Shown: positions 24,603 through 34,108, counted from the first letter of the stretch. The stretch is DNA of 64,000 bases from Halomonas sp. A40-4 (GCF_015767635.1 NZ_CP065230.1:806001-870000), one strand, 5' to 3'. Numbers and translations: made by a program. Notes: a model not told the origin generated them from the letters alone.

Positions 24603-25724
24603 ATGTCACCTCCGACCAGAAAAATGTATTTCGGCATTATGATTGTCGTGATCGCCAGCGTTGCCGCGCTGGCGTGTATGCAGGCGGTGTCGTCGGAAAG
24701 CGATGCCGTCGCCGAACCGACGGCGCAGCCCTCACTATCCGTCAACGTGACGACCTTAGAATCTCAGACACTTCCGACGACGATTGCGGCCAATGGTGAT
24801 ATCGCGGCGTGGCAGGAGATCAGTATCGGCACCGAAATTAGCGGCCTGCGGCTGGTAGACGTCAAGGTAGATGTGGGTGATGAGGTTAGGGAAGGGCAAG
24901 TGCTGGCCGTTTATAACGACACCACGGTGCGCGCAGAGCTGGCGAGAAGCCGCGCCGCCGTGGCGGAAGCCGAAGCAACGCTTGCGGAAGCAACGGCCAA
25001 CGCCCAGCGTGCCCGCGGTTTGAAAACCACCGGATCGCTTTCAGAACAGCAGATTCAGCGATATGAAACCGCCGAGCTCACCGCACGAGCGCGGCTAGAT
25101 GTTGCACAAGCCGAGAATGAAGCTCAAGCGCTACGCCTGGCGCAGACGGAGGTGGTCGCCCCGGACGATGGCTTAGTTACCTCCCGTACAGCCACGGTAG
25201 GCGCTGTCATCGGCACTGATCAGGAGCTGTTTCGGTTGACGCGCCATGGTCGCCTGGAGTGGCGGGCAGAGGTCGCCGCGTCCGATCTGAATAAGCTGCG
25301 ACCGGGCCAGACTGCCAGGGTCACCGTGCCCGGTGGATATGAGCTCGAAGGGCGCTTGCGCACCATCGCGCCGCTAGTGGACACCGCTACCCGCAATGGC
25401 CTGGTCTATGTCGACCTTCCAGTAAGCGACGTCGCCCGAGCGGGCATGTTTGCAAGGGGTAAATTCGAGCTGGGCACCCGCCAGGTGATGACGCTACCCC
25501 GCGCCGCGGTTCAGCTACGCGATGGCTTTGGCTACGTCCATCGCGTCAGCGATGAAGGCCAGATAACGGAGCAGAAAGTTGCCCTCGGCCAGCACACTGA
25601 GGATCGAATCGAAATTGTCTCAGGGCTTGAGCCCGATGACCGGGTGGTTGCCTCTGGCGGTGCGTTTCTCGGCAATGGTGACCAGGTGCGGGTGATTGAG
25701 ACCGACGTCGAGGAGGGGGTATGA
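24603..25724 (+). CDS. RND efflux periplasmic adaptor (MFP) subunit
   Basis: A 373-residue HlyD/AcrA-type adaptor that bridges an RND pump to an outer-membrane channel. An N-terminal hydrophobic anchor (about 8-25) is followed by a lipoyl half-domain (EISIGTEISGLRLVDVKVDVGDEVREGQVLAVYN), a coiled-coil hairpin (ARSRAAVAEAEATLAEATAN), the second lipoyl half (TEVVAPDDGLVTSRTATVGA), and beta-barrel and membrane-proximal domains. It overlaps the pump gene by 4 bp. No outer-membrane factor gene is adjacent, so a TolC supplied elsewhere must be used. Confidence 0.93.
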   Translation: MSPPTRKMYFGIMIVVIASVAALACMQAVSSESDAVAEPTAQPSLSVNVTTLESQTLPTTIAANGDIAAWQEISIGTEISGLRLVDVKVDVGDEVREGQVLAVYNDTTVRAELARSRAAVAEAEATLAEATANAQRARGLKTTGSLSEQQIQRYETAELTARARLDVAQAENEAQALRLAQTEVVAPDDGLVTSRTATVGAVIGTDQELFRLTRHGRLEWRAEVAASDLNKLRPGQTARVTVPGGYELEGRLRTIAPLVDTATRNGLVYVDLPVSDVARAGMFARGKFELGTRQVMTLPRAAVQLRDGFGYVHRVSDEGQITEQKVALGQHTEDRIEIVSGLEPDDRVVASGGAFLGNGDQVRVIETDVEEGV

Positions 25725-28700
25725 CGTTGAATACCTCATCCTGGGCGATTCGCAATCCTATTCCGGTGGTTCTGCTCTTCATCCTATTGACCTTCTGGGG
25801 GCTCATTTCCTTCCGAGGCTTGTTTATTCAGGACTTGCCGGATGTGCAGCTGCCCCTTGTGGAGGTCTCCGCCTCGTTGCCGGGGGCGGCCCCTGCCTTA
25901 GTGGAGAACGAGGTTGCCCGCAAGATCGAGGACGCCATCGCTACCATATCCGGCGTCAAAAACATCTCTACAACGCTGACGGATGGCAATGCCGACATTG
26001 CTATCGAATTCAGGCTGGAAAAGTCCTTGCAAGAGGCTCTTGAGGATGTGCGCGACGCGGTTGCTCGCATTCGCACGGAGCTACCCGCCGACCTGCGTGA
26101 TCCAGTGATTCGGAAGGGTGAGTTTTTCAGTGAGCCGATTGTACGCTACGCGGTGACCTCCTCCGATCTAGACGATGAGGCACTCTCCTGGTTCGTCGAT
26201 GACAAAATGACCAAGGCCGTCTTGTCGGTGCCAGGCGTTGGCTCGGTTCGGCGTATCGGCGGGGTCGATCGCGAAGTCCGCGTGGCATTGGATCCGGACC
26301 GCCTGCTGGCACTGAATACGACAGCGCTGGATATCTCACGCCAGCTGCGCCAGGCGCAGTTGGAGGCGCCCGGTGGACGTGTGGATGTCGGCGGCGCCGA
26401 ACAGGCCGTGCGCATCATTGCCAACGCTGAATCCGCCGCCGAGCTGGCGGCAATGGAGCTGGCGCTCAGCGACGGTCGGCGCATTCGCCTTGATGAGGTG
26501 GCGACGGTTACCGATACCGTGGCCGAGCGGCGCTCGATGGCATTGCTTGATGGCGCGCCCGTCGTCGGCGTCGAGATGACCCGTGCCGAGGGGTACGGCG
26601 AGGTGGATGTGGCCGAGGGGGTGCAGTCTGCGCTCGCGGCGTTGCAGGTGCAATATCCCCATGTCGAGATCGAAGAGGCCTTCAATTTCGTCGGGCCGGT
26701 GCTGGAGAACTATCAAGGCTCCTTGCACATGCTATTCGAGGGGATGGCGCTGGCGGTGCTGGTGGTGTTCTGCTTCCTGCGCAATTGGCGGGCGACACTG
26801 ATTGCGGCGGTCACGCTTCCTCTCTCGATCATCCCCACCTTCGCGTTCATGCACCTGATGGGCTTCACGCTCAATGTGGTGACGTTGCTGGCGCTCTCGC
26901 TGGTGATCGGGGTGCTGGTGGACGATGCTATTGTCGAGATTGAGAACATCGAACGGCACCTGCTAATGGGCAAGCCCCCGCGCCAGGCCGCCATGGACGC
27001 GGCGGCGGAAATTGGCCTGGCTGTCGTCGCCACCACCTTTACATTGATTGCCGTGTTTCTGCCCACCGCCTTCATGAGCGGCACCGTCGGGCAATTCTTC
27101 GTTCAGTTCGGTTGGACGGCCTCGGTAGCGGTGCTGTTTTCGCTGCTGGTGGCGCGCCTGCTGACGCCCATGCTGGCTGCATATCTGCTGCGCGCACCCC
27201 AACACCCCCCTCGCGATCCAGCTTGGATCAGCCACTATCTGGTCGTTGCCCGTTGGTGCCTGCGCCACCGTAAGACAACGCTCCTCGCGGCGGCGGCCTG
27301 TTTTGCAGGCGGTATCTGGCTGGCCTCGACCCTGCCGGGAACCTTCATACCCCCCGATGATAATTCCCAGACGCAGGCGACGCTCACCTTGCCGCCCGGT
27401 AGCACCTTGTCTGAAGCGGTGGCGCTTGCCGAGCAGGCACGCTCACGGCTGGTGACGCAACGGCATGTCGTCAGCGTTTTTGCGGCCATCGGTGAGAACT
27501 CCGGCAGCAGTGACTTTGATGTGACCTCTGTGGAACTGACCATTGGTTTGGCGGAACGCGCAACCCGCGCGGGCGTTACTCAGCAAGACATAGAGCAGCA
27601 GTTGCGCGTTGCACTCGCCACACTTCCCGGCGTGCGAACTCGCGTAGGCGACGAGGGGGATGGCTATGAGTTGGTGCTCGCCGGTGAGGATAGCCGGGTG
27701 CTTGAACTGCATGCTCGCCAAGTCGAGCGGGAGATGCGCGCTATTCCCGGCATCGGTGCGGTGAGTTCGACGGCCAGCCTGGTCAGGCCTGAACTCATTG
27801 TACGCCCTGATGTTGCCCGCGCCGCTGATCTTGGGGTCTCGGCTCAGGCCATCGCCGACACGCTGAGCATCGCAACCGTGGGCGACAACGCTGAGGACCT
27901 TCCTAAGTTGAACTTCAGCTCGCGTCAGGTGCCGGTGATGGTCCGACTGGCGGATGCCGCGCGGGAGGATATGGCGACCCTTAAACGGCTACCCGTGCCT
28001 GGCGCGAACGGACCCGTGCCGCTGGAGAGCGTGGCTACCTTTGAGTGGAGCAGCGGCCCTTCGGAAATTACCCGGCATGATCGTCTGCGCAACGTCAATT
28101 TCGAGGTGAGCCTGCAAGGGCAGCCTTTGGGGGAAATCGAACAGGCCGTGCAGGCACTGCCCAGTTTACGTCAGTTGCCGCGCGGCGTGTTTCAGGCCGC
28201 AGAAGGCGATGCGGAGGAAATGGAGGAGCTTGCCTCAAGCTTCGGTATTGCCATGCTGACCGGCGTGCTGTGTATCTACATGGTGCTGGTGCTGCTGCTC
28301 AAGGATTTCACGCAGCCGGTCACCATTCTGGTGGCGCTGGTGCTCTCCATCCCCGGGGCTTTCCTGGCGTTGTTCCTCACGCAGACGCCCGTGTCGCTGC
28401 CCGCCATGATCGGATTGATCATGCTGATGGGCATCGCCACCAAGAACTCGATCCTGCTGGTCGACTACATCATTATCGCCCGCCGGGTGCATGGGTTGGA
28501 ACGCGTGGACGCCATTCTTGATGCCTGCAAAAAACGTGTCCGGCCCATCGTGATGACCACCATTGCCATGGGGGCGGGCATGATGCCGATCGCCTTGGGC
28601 TGGGCGGGCGATCCCAGCTTCCGGGCTCCCATGGCCTTTGTGGTCATTGGTGGGCTGCTCACTTCAACGCTTTTGAGCCTGCTGGTTATCCCGGTGGTGT

Positions 28701-28780
28701 ACAGCTACGTGGATGACATCGGCAATATCCTGGGGCGGTTCAAGCTGCGCCCAAACCACGCAACGCAAACATCGGAGTAG
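25721..28780 (+). CDS. RND-family efflux pump, inner-membrane subunit
   Basis: A 1019-residue proton-driven transporter of the HAE-1/AcrB-like family with twelve helices and two large periplasmic loops. The essential acidic pair is seen in helix 4 (LVIGVLVDDAIVEIENIERH), and helix 10-11 carries MLMGIATKNSILLVDYIII. The C-terminal part, RAPMAFVVIGGLLTSTLLSLL VIPVVY, has a near copy as a separate remnant at 30802-30954. The substrate range is unknown; antimicrobial or envelope-active compounds are suggested by the linked kinase and MipA. Confidence 0.94.
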   Translation: MTLNTSSWAIRNPIPVVLLFILLTFWGLISFRGLFIQDLPDVQLPLVEVSASLPGAAPALVENEVARKIEDAIATISGVKNISTTLTDGNADIAIEFRLEKSLQEALEDVRDAVARIRTELPADLRDPVIRKGEFFSEPIVRYAVTSSDLDDEALSWFVDDKMTKAVLSVPGVGSVRRIGGVDREVRVALDPDRLLALNTTALDISRQLRQAQLEAPGGRVDVGGAEQAVRIIANAESAAELAAMELALSDGRRIRLDEVATVTDTVAERRSMALLDGAPVVGVEMTRAEGYGEVDVAEGVQSALAALQVQYPHVEIEEAFNFVGPVLENYQGSLHMLFEGMALAVLVVFCFLRNWRATLIAAVTLPLSIIPTFAFMHLMGFTLNVVTLLALSLVIGVLVDDAIVEIENIERHLLMGKPPRQAAMDAAAEIGLAVVATTFTLIAVFLPTAFMSGTVGQFFVQFGWTASVAVLFSLLVARLLTPMLAAYLLRAPQHPPRDPAWISHYLVVARWCLRHRKTTLLAAAACFAGGIWLASTLPGTFIPPDDNSQTQATLTLPPGSTLSEAVALAEQARSRLVTQRHVVSVFAAIGENSGSSDFDVTSVELTIGLAERATRAGVTQQDIEQQLRVALATLPGVRTRVGDEGDGYELVLAGEDSRVLELHARQVEREMRAIPGIGAVSSTASLVRPELIVRPDVARAADLGVSAQAIADTLSIATVGDNAEDLPKLNFSSRQVPVMVRLADAAREDMATLKRLPVPGANGPVPLESVATFEWSSGPSEITRHDRLRNVNFEVSLQGQPLGEIEQAVQALPSLRQLPRGVFQAAEGDAEEMEELASSFGIAMLTGVLCIYMVLVLLLKDFTQPVTILVALVLSIPGAFLALFLTQTPVSLPAMIGLIMLMGIATKNSILLVDYIIIARRVHGLERVDAILDACKKRVRPIVMTTIAMGAGMMPIALGWAGDPSFRAPMAFVVIGGLLTSTLLSLLVIPVVYSYVDDIGNILGRFKLRPNHATQTSE

Positions 28781-28788
28781 AAATTGTC

Positions 28789-29931
28789 ATGAAACAGATC
28801 GAAAAAAAACTAAAGAGTCTGACAATGGGACGCCGCAGTTTTCTAACTGGCGCGGCGGCACTTGGTGTTGGTGCCGGGTTGTCTGCGCCTGCCATTATCT
28901 CCAGTGCTGCTGCGACAGAGAAATCGGTCATCGCATTGCGAGACCAGGATCTGCCATTTATCGCCACGGAAGAGACCTATACTACCGAGGAACTGATCGC
29001 GCTGAACGCGATTAACGATCAACACGTAGAGTACCTCAGGGAAACGGGTCTTGCAGAACTTGGCCCTGGCCGCATCGGCGCAATGGATAAGGCGGGGATC
29101 AATGTTCAAATCCTCTCCGCGCATACGCCGGGCGTGCAGAATGTCCCTGGTCAGGAGGGCATCGATTTCGCCTATCGTCTCAACAAGATGATTGCCGATG
29201 GCCCGATGGCCACCTACCCGGGGCGGTACCAGGCCTATGCAACCTTGCCTCTGCAGAACCCGGAAGCATCAGCGGACGAACTGGAACGCGCCGTTCGGGA
29301 AGATGGCTTTCTGGGGGCCATGACCAATGGATTCATTGGCAACAAATTCCTCGACCACCCGGATTTCGAGCCCCTTCTGGCGCGCGCCGAGGCACTTGAT
29401 GTGCCGATATACCTGCATCCAGGCTTCCCCCCGGAAGACGTGTTCAATATTTATTACAACACCATGCGGCCAGGGTATGACCAATTGTTCCAGAACTACA
29501 TTTTCAGCGGTTCAGGATATGGATGGCATCAGGAGGTGCTGACTCAATGTCTTCGACTGATCATCACTGGGGTGTTCGATAAATTTCCTAAACTGCAGAT
29601 GATTATCGGCCATATGGGAGAGGGCCTGCCGTTCTACTACGAGCGTATAGTGGGTGATATGAGCGAGTCGACTGAAGACTCGCTGAACAAGCCTATCGGG
29701 CAATACTTCAGTGACAATTTCTGGTATACAACCAGCGCATTCTTCCAGGATGAACTGCTTCATCTTTTGCTGAGGTACATCAGTGTGGATCGGGTGATGT
29801 TTGGAACGGATTACCCGTTTGCAGACATGAAGCAAGGCACCGACTGGTTTAGAGCGGTGGACCTGCCCCGTGACGCCAAGGAAAAAATTGCGTTCCGAAA
29901 TGCAGAAAAGCTGTTTGGAATAAAGGTCTGA
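28789..29931 (+). CDS. Tat-exported amidohydrolase (ACMSD/gamma-resorcylate decarboxylase type)
   Basis: A 380-residue metal-dependent hydrolase or decarboxylase of the amidohydrolase-2 family. A twin-arginine signal (GRRSFLTGAAALGVGAGLSA) predicts folded export to the periplasm. Family motifs include the metal-binding IYLHPGFPPEDV, IIGHMGEGLPFYYERI and the late Asp in RVMFGTDYPFADM. It starts 9 bp after the RND pump stop and is surely cotranscribed. Family members usually lack signal peptides, so a periplasmic version tied to an efflux pump is unusual and may modify the pump's substrate (inference). Confidence 0.9.
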   Translation: MKQIEKKLKSLTMGRRSFLTGAAALGVGAGLSAPAIISSAAATEKSVIALRDQDLPFIATEETYTTEELIALNAINDQHVEYLRETGLAELGPGRIGAMDKAGINVQILSAHTPGVQNVPGQEGIDFAYRLNKMIADGPMATYPGRYQAYATLPLQNPEASADELERAVREDGFLGAMTNGFIGNKFLDHPDFEPLLARAEALDVPIYLHPGFPPEDVFNIYYNTMRPGYDQLFQNYIFSGSGYGWHQEVLTQCLRLIITGVFDKFPKLQMIIGHMGEGLPFYYERIVGDMSESTEDSLNKPIGQYFSDNFWYTTSAFFQDELLHLLLRYISVDRVMFGTDYPFADMKQGTDWFRAVDLPRDAKEKIAFRNAEKLFGIKV

Positions 29932-30137
29932 CGCACCGGCTCGGGATCGAATGATGCCGATTGGTTTTGGTGTCAGCGGGGCCATAATCGGAGATCACTT
30001 TGGCTGTCGCTCAAGGGTACAGCAAAAGGATGCCAAGCAAGGCCCCTTGCCTCCTTGCGCCCCTACCCGCTGCTAGAGGCTTCCACCTATTTTGATCGCT
30101 CGAAGCAAGCCGGTGTGAGCGTCATGACGCTGATAAC

Positions 30138-30659
30138 CTAATCATCGCGGCTTAGTGACTTTGCCGGGTCCTCTGCAATAACAACCAGTTCCCGGTCATT
30201 TTCCAGCGTTGCCAGGGCAACTTGATAGCAGTCTTCGATATGACGGTTGCCCATCATCTTCATGGCGGTGTAGCTGATGCCGCCTGCCACGGCGCTGCCA
30301 ACGAAGGGTACGAACTTGGAGACGCCTTTTGCAGCGACCCTGACGCCCATCTTCTGTAGCAGCATCACGATCAGCTTTTTGGTGATGTATTTCCCCGCCA
30401 TCTTGCTGCCCGTGTTGGAAATGGCCGTCATCACGAACAGCTTGGCTTCGGTATCCAAACCTTCGATTTGGTCAGGCGTTAGCCCGAACTGGTGATTAAT
30501 CCTGGGGATCAGCCGCATCAAGATGGCGACGTCTGAGCCTACATCCACCCCCGGCAGGGGGATGATCGGCGCGCCGGCTGAAAGGCGTGAGCTGTTCGTG
30601 ACCATTGCCTGGCACGACTGCTTGATGGCATCCAGGTCTTCCCGTGACGTGATCATCAT
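30138..30659 (-). CDS. Small membrane protein (DUF697-like?), intact paralogue
   Basis: A 173-residue protein of unknown function and the intact counterpart of the disrupted gene at 5023-5550. Features are a basic/polar N-terminus (REDLDAIKQSCQAMV), a glycine-proline-rich turn (PIIPLPGVDVGSDVAILMRL), amphipathic or hydrophobic stretches with KYITKKLIVMLLQKMGV, a glycine-rich helix (KFVPFVGSAVAGGISYTAM) and a soluble tail. ATG 30659 has GGAG 6 nt upstream. Similarity to DUF697/YcjF C-terminal regions is tentative. Confidence 0.8.
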   Translation of the reverse strand: MMITSREDLDAIKQSCQAMVTNSSRLSAGAPIIPLPGVDVGSDVAILMRLIPRINHQFGLTPDQIEGLDTEAKLFVMTAISNTGSKMAGKYITKKLIVMLLQKMGVRVAAKGVSKFVPFVGSAVAGGISYTAMKMMGNRHIEDCYQVALATLENDRELVVIAEDPAKSLSRDD

Positions 30660-30801
30660 GCGTTTCTCCTTCTCGCGAATGATAGGCGCTTGGCTAACGG
30701 CGAGCAGAGACGAGAGAACCGCTATGTTAACCACCCAAAACGTTTAGTTTCTATAGGTAATCTATGCGTATCAGTATGCTATTAAACGGCGGTAAACCGC
30801 C

Positions 30802-30954
30802 ATGGCCTTCCTGGTCATTGGCGAATTGATCACGTCTACGCTTCTGAGCCAGCTAGTGATTCCCGTTGTCTACCGTGGTGTCGATGATATCGTGAATTTG
30901 CTGCACCGCTCGACGACGAACCGGCGCGAGACAATAAGGGCCGAGGTTGATTAA
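30802..30954 (+). pseudogene. C-terminal remnant of an RND efflux pump
   Basis: Fifty codons from ATG 30802 to TAA 30952 encode MAFLVIGELITSTLLSQLVI and PVVYRGVDDIVNLLH, aligning with the last helix and tail of the RND pump at 25721-28780 (MAFVVIGGLLTSTLLSLLVI; PVVYSYVDDIGNILG). An in-frame TAA lies 9 bp upstream, so there is no full gene. It marks the 3' end of a second pump gene removed by deletion. The 5' edge coincides with a small hairpin (GGCGG-taaa-CCGCC, 30788-30801), a plausible scar. Confidence 0.8.
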
Positions 30955-30982
30955 CATGGGGCTCTAGCAAGGAAAGCGACTA

Positions 30983-31549
30983 ATGCGAACAGAAAAAGAC
31001 AAGATGCTAGCAGGAGAACTCTATAATCCTGCTGACCCGGTATTGAGAAAAGAGCAGGAGGAAGCAAGGCGCAAAGTGAGGCAGTACAATCAAGTACTGG
31101 AAACCGACGCTCAGCGCTTGAAAGCGTTAAAAGAGTTATTTGGCTCTACAGGGGAGTGTCTTTATGTAGAGCCCAATATTCGCCTGGACTATGGATATAA
31201 TATTCATGTTGGTGAAAACTTCTTTGCCAATTTCGACTGCATACTGTTGGATGTTTGTGAAATACGCTTTGGCGATAACTGCATGCTGGGGCCGAATGTG
31301 CAGATTTATACGGCCACGCATCCCCTCGATCCGCATGAGCGCAATGCGGGTAAAGAGTACGCAAAGCCGATTAGGTTTGGAGATAACGTCTGGATTGGTG
31401 GCGGTGCCATTATTAACCCGGGCGTTAGCGTAGGCAATAACGTTGTTATTGCGTCGGGTGCCGTCGTTATTAAGGATGTGCCGGATAATGTGGTGGTCGG
31501 CGGTAATCCTGCTCGGGTAATTAAAAACATTGAAGTTGATAGAGCGTAA
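30983..31549 (+). CDS. maa: Maltose O-acetyltransferase-like sugar acetyltransferase
   Basis: A 188-residue acetyl-CoA-dependent transferase. The N-terminal Mac domain starts [20 protein letters not shown]. The rest is a left-handed beta-helix of hexapeptide repeats ([40 protein letters not shown] with the catalytic His, [20 protein letters not shown]). The length fits Maa/LacA. The physiological acceptor is unclear. It stands alone, 28 bp after the RND remnant. Confidence 0.9.
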   Translation: MRTEKDKMLAGELYNPADPVLRKEQEEARRKVRQYNQVLETDAQRLKALKELFGSTGECLYVEPNIRLDYGYNIHVGENFFANFDCILLDVCEIRFGDNCMLGPNVQIYTATHPLDPHERNAGKEYAKPIRFGDNVWIGGGAIINPGVSVGNNVVIASGAVVIKDVPDNVVVGGNPARVIKNIEVDRA

Positions 31550-31686
31550 TATTGAGTTAGCGTTGCAGTAAGGAGTTGTCTTCACCTCTCTTTGCTTTAT
31601 CCATATCAGTTGGAGTCAATGGAAGAATGCACTGCAGTGCGTCAGCAAACAGTGCATTTGCCAGTTAGAAGGCTAGAGGAAAGGGC

Positions 31687-32430
31687 TTACATTTTACTGA
31701 GCATCTCGACCGCCTGATCGAAGTGTCCGTCGCGCTCCGCCCAACGCAGGAATTTTACGTTCTCCACCAGGATTTCCTTGGGCGTGGGTTGCTTTTGAAA
31801 CAGTGTCATGACCTCTTCCATATAGTCATTAAGCGGCATATAGCCTTCGCGGGTCGACTGCCCAGGTGTCAGCTCCGTCTGTACCGCAGGTGGGGCCAGC
31901 TCGATGAGTTCAACCTTGCCCTTGAGCTGCTCGCGGAGCGAGATCGTATAGGAATGGATGGCTGCCTTGGTGGCGTTGTAGGTAGGCGTGCCGCTTAACG
32001 GCACAAACGCCAGCCCTGAGGAGACATTCACGATGGCGGCGTACGGTTGGTTGACCAGGTGGTCGGTCAGGGCATTGGTCAGTCGGATCGGGCCGAGCAG
32101 ATTGGTGACGATCGTCTGTTCGGCATCAATGATGTCATGGGTGCTGGTCAAGTCCTCGCGGCGCATGATGCCCGCATTGTTGATCAAAACGTTGAGCCTG
32201 GAATGCTCGGCGACGACGCGCTCCGCAAAGGTGGTAATGGCCGTTGGGTCTTCGACATCGAGGGCCATTGCGTGCATGTCATGCTGGCCTGCAATGGTTT
32301 CCTCTAGCGGCTCCATGCGCCGCCCGGCGACGATCACAGTGTTGCCCAGCGCGTTGAATCGCAAGGCTAGTTCGCGGCCAATCCCGGAACCACCGCCGGT
32401 AATGAGCATGGTATTGCCTGATGTTTTCAT
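31687..32430 (-). CDS. Short-chain dehydrogenase/reductase (DltE-like)
   Basis: A 247-residue NAD(P)-dependent oxidoreductase. The cofactor motif is TGGGSGIGRELA (about residues 9-20), then NNAGI, the catalytic Ser in NVSSGLAF and YNATK (Tyr and Lys) at about 155-159. ATG 32430 has GGAGG 8 nt upstream. It is divergent from an AraC-family regulator, a common pairing in which AraC induces the dehydrogenase in response to an aldehyde or ketone. The substrate is unknown. Confidence 0.9.
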   Translation of the reverse strand: MKTSGNTMLITGGGSGIGRELALRFNALGNTVIVAGRRMEPLEETIAGQHDMHAMALDVEDPTAITTFAERVVAEHSRLNVLINNAGIMRREDLTSTHDIIDAEQTIVTNLLGPIRLTNALTDHLVNQPYAAIVNVSSGLAFVPLSGTPTYNATKAAIHSYTISLREQLKGKVELIELAPPAVQTELTPGQSTREGYMPLNDYMEEVMTLFQKQPTPKEILVENVKFLRWAERDGHFDQAVEMLSKM

Positions 32431-32631
32431 GGTTAACGCCTCCATTTCTGAATAACTCGGTATGACGAATGCCTTCGGCGTGGGTGTGATCGCCGAGCTG
32501 CCCCAGTGTTAATCATTCAGTGACGGCGGGGCTTGCCAGCCCATGCGCAAAACTTGCCTAATCCTGTAAGTGCAGCGAGTTTCCTGTTGATGGATGCTAA
32601 CGTTGATCAACAGGCGGCGAGAGGAAAGCAG

Positions 32632-33552
32632 ATGAATTCACTCAAACAGGCGGTTCAAGTCTATGCCAAGCACCACGCCAATCACGATGGCTTGGTGTTC
32701 ACCTCAGTGTCCGGGCTTAGCATGATGTGCGTCGAAACCCCCGCCAGTGATTTGCAATCGGTCTACAAACCGCTGGTTTGCCTGGTGTTACAGGGGGCAA
32801 AGCGGATGACGGTCGGGCACCAGACCCGAGTGGTCGCTGGTGGGGAGTCGGTGCTCGTGAGCGCGGATATGCCGGTCGTCGGACGGATTATCCAAGCCAG
32901 TCAGGACGAGCCCTACCTGGCCGTTGCGATTGACCTGGATAGAAGAATATTGCGCGAGCTTACCGCGCATATGGGCAGCACCCGCACCCAGCGCCCATCC
33001 GAGATGCAGACACTATTCGCCGAAGACACTGAAGCCGAGTTGATTGACTGCGCATCCCGGCTGATAAAACTGCTGGATCGCCCCGATTCCGCGCCGCTTC
33101 TGCGTCCCGGCATCATGCAGGAGCTGCATTATTGGCTGCTCTCGGGGCCTCACGGCAATGCACTGCGTGAGATTGCCGATCCGGATAGCTACGCAAGCCG
33201 CCTCGCGGCCGCTATCGAGATTCTCAGAGCTAACTACACGTCACGTGTGCCGGTGGAACAGTTGGCGACTGAGGCGGGCATGAGTCTTAGCTCGTTTCAC
33301 AAGCATTTCAAACACATGACGTCGCTAACGCCGGGCCAATACCAGCAGCGGCTGCGCTTGATCGAAGCACGCCGCCTGATGCTTGACGAAGGTGTGACCG
33401 CGAGCAATGCCGCCTTTGAAGTCGGGTACGAGAGTGTCTCTCAGTTCACTCGCGAATACGGTCGCCTTTTCAAGATGCCACCAAAGCGTGACGCGCTGCG
33501 CTTGCAGAAAACTATCGGGGCCGCCAGTAGAAGCGCTGCTCAGCCGAGATGA
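32632..33552 (+). CDS. AraC-family regulator with AraC_N domain
   Basis: A 306-residue activator. The N-terminal AraC_N domain (about 20-175) includes YKPLVCLVLQGAKRMTVG and is followed by two helix-turn-helix motifs (VPVEQLATEAGMSLSSFHKH; SNAAFEVGYESVSQFTREYG RLF). ATG 32632 is chosen because GAGAGGAAAG precedes it and the family starts here; an open frame to 32533 is ignored. It probably controls the divergent dehydrogenase at 31687. Confidence 0.9.
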   Translation: MNSLKQAVQVYAKHHANHDGLVFTSVSGLSMMCVETPASDLQSVYKPLVCLVLQGAKRMTVGHQTRVVAGGESVLVSADMPVVGRIIQASQDEPYLAVAIDLDRRILRELTAHMGSTRTQRPSEMQTLFAEDTEAELIDCASRLIKLLDRPDSAPLLRPGIMQELHYWLLSGPHGNALREIADPDSYASRLAAAIEILRANYTSRVPVEQLATEAGMSLSSFHKHFKHMTSLTPGQYQQRLRLIEARRLMLDEGVTASNAAFEVGYESVSQFTREYGRLFKMPPKRDALRLQKTIGAASRSAAQPR

Positions 33553-33577
33553 GTAGGCGCTTGAGTTATCAGGGTGT

Positions 33578-33968
33578 TTACTCGGGTAGCTTGGCAATGA
33601 CCTTGATTTCAAAGTCGAACCCCGCCAGCCACGTCACGCCGACCGCGGTCCAGTTCGGGTAGGGTTTTTCCGGAAACGCGCGCCTTGGCTTCCAACCAGA
33701 TAGGGAATTGGGCTTCCGGGTCGGTATGGAAGCTCGTCACATCGACGATATCGTCGAAGCTTGCCCCCGCTGCTTCAAGGACACTGTGTAGATTGTCGAA
33801 GGCAAGCTGCACCTGAGATGCAAAGTCCGGCTCGGGGGAGCCGTCTTCACGACTGCCGACCTGGCCCGACACAAACAGAAAGTCGCCCGAGCGGACGGCG
33901 GCGGAATAGGTGTTCTGCTCATAAAGCGCCTGGCGGCCCTGGGGAAAAACGACGTCTCGCTTAGCCAT
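33578..33968 (-). pseudogene. RidA-family gene broken by a frameshift near its 3' end
   Basis: From ATG 33968 the frame gives a normal RidA start (SGDFLFVSGQVGSREDGSPE; LAFDNLHSVLEAAGASFDDI) up to about residue 98, then runs into the wrong frame. The expected C-terminus (FPEKPYPNWTAVGVTWLAGF, then DFEIKVIAKLPE) is present in another frame and ends at TAA 33578. The break lies near 33674-33679 beside short GC-rich and T runs. One base removed, or two added, would mend it. The lost part contains the catalytic Glu, so the encoded product should be inactive unless the lesion is a sequencing error. It is divergent from the LysR gene at 34109. Confidence 0.8.
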
Positions 33969-34064
33969 GTGAATCTCCTTCAGTGGTCGAATTCGACCGG
34001 TGAGTTACGGTGATATCACTTTAGGCCTGTCTTTGTGGTGGATAAACGGGGGATTCTGTTCAAC

Positions 34065-34087
34065 ATTGTTTGTAGTTTTCAAACAAT
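34065..34087. promoter_or_regulatory. 8-bp inverted repeat upstream of a LysR gene
   Basis: ATTGTTTG (34065-34072) and CAAACAAT (34080-34087) form a perfect dyad with a 7-bp spacer, giving the T-N11-A type layout of LysR operators. It lies 21 bp upstream of the LysR ATG (34109) and about 100 bp from the divergent RidA start, so it could serve autorepression and control of the neighbour. Confidence 0.5.
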
Positions 34088-34108
34088 CACGAGGTGCTTG
34101 TCGCAACC

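Noticed and set aside
30037-30050. GCAAGG-CC-CCTTGC dyad after the Tat amidohydrolase gene as a terminator
   Set aside because: The loop is only 2 nt and no T-run follows, so I would not call a terminator.
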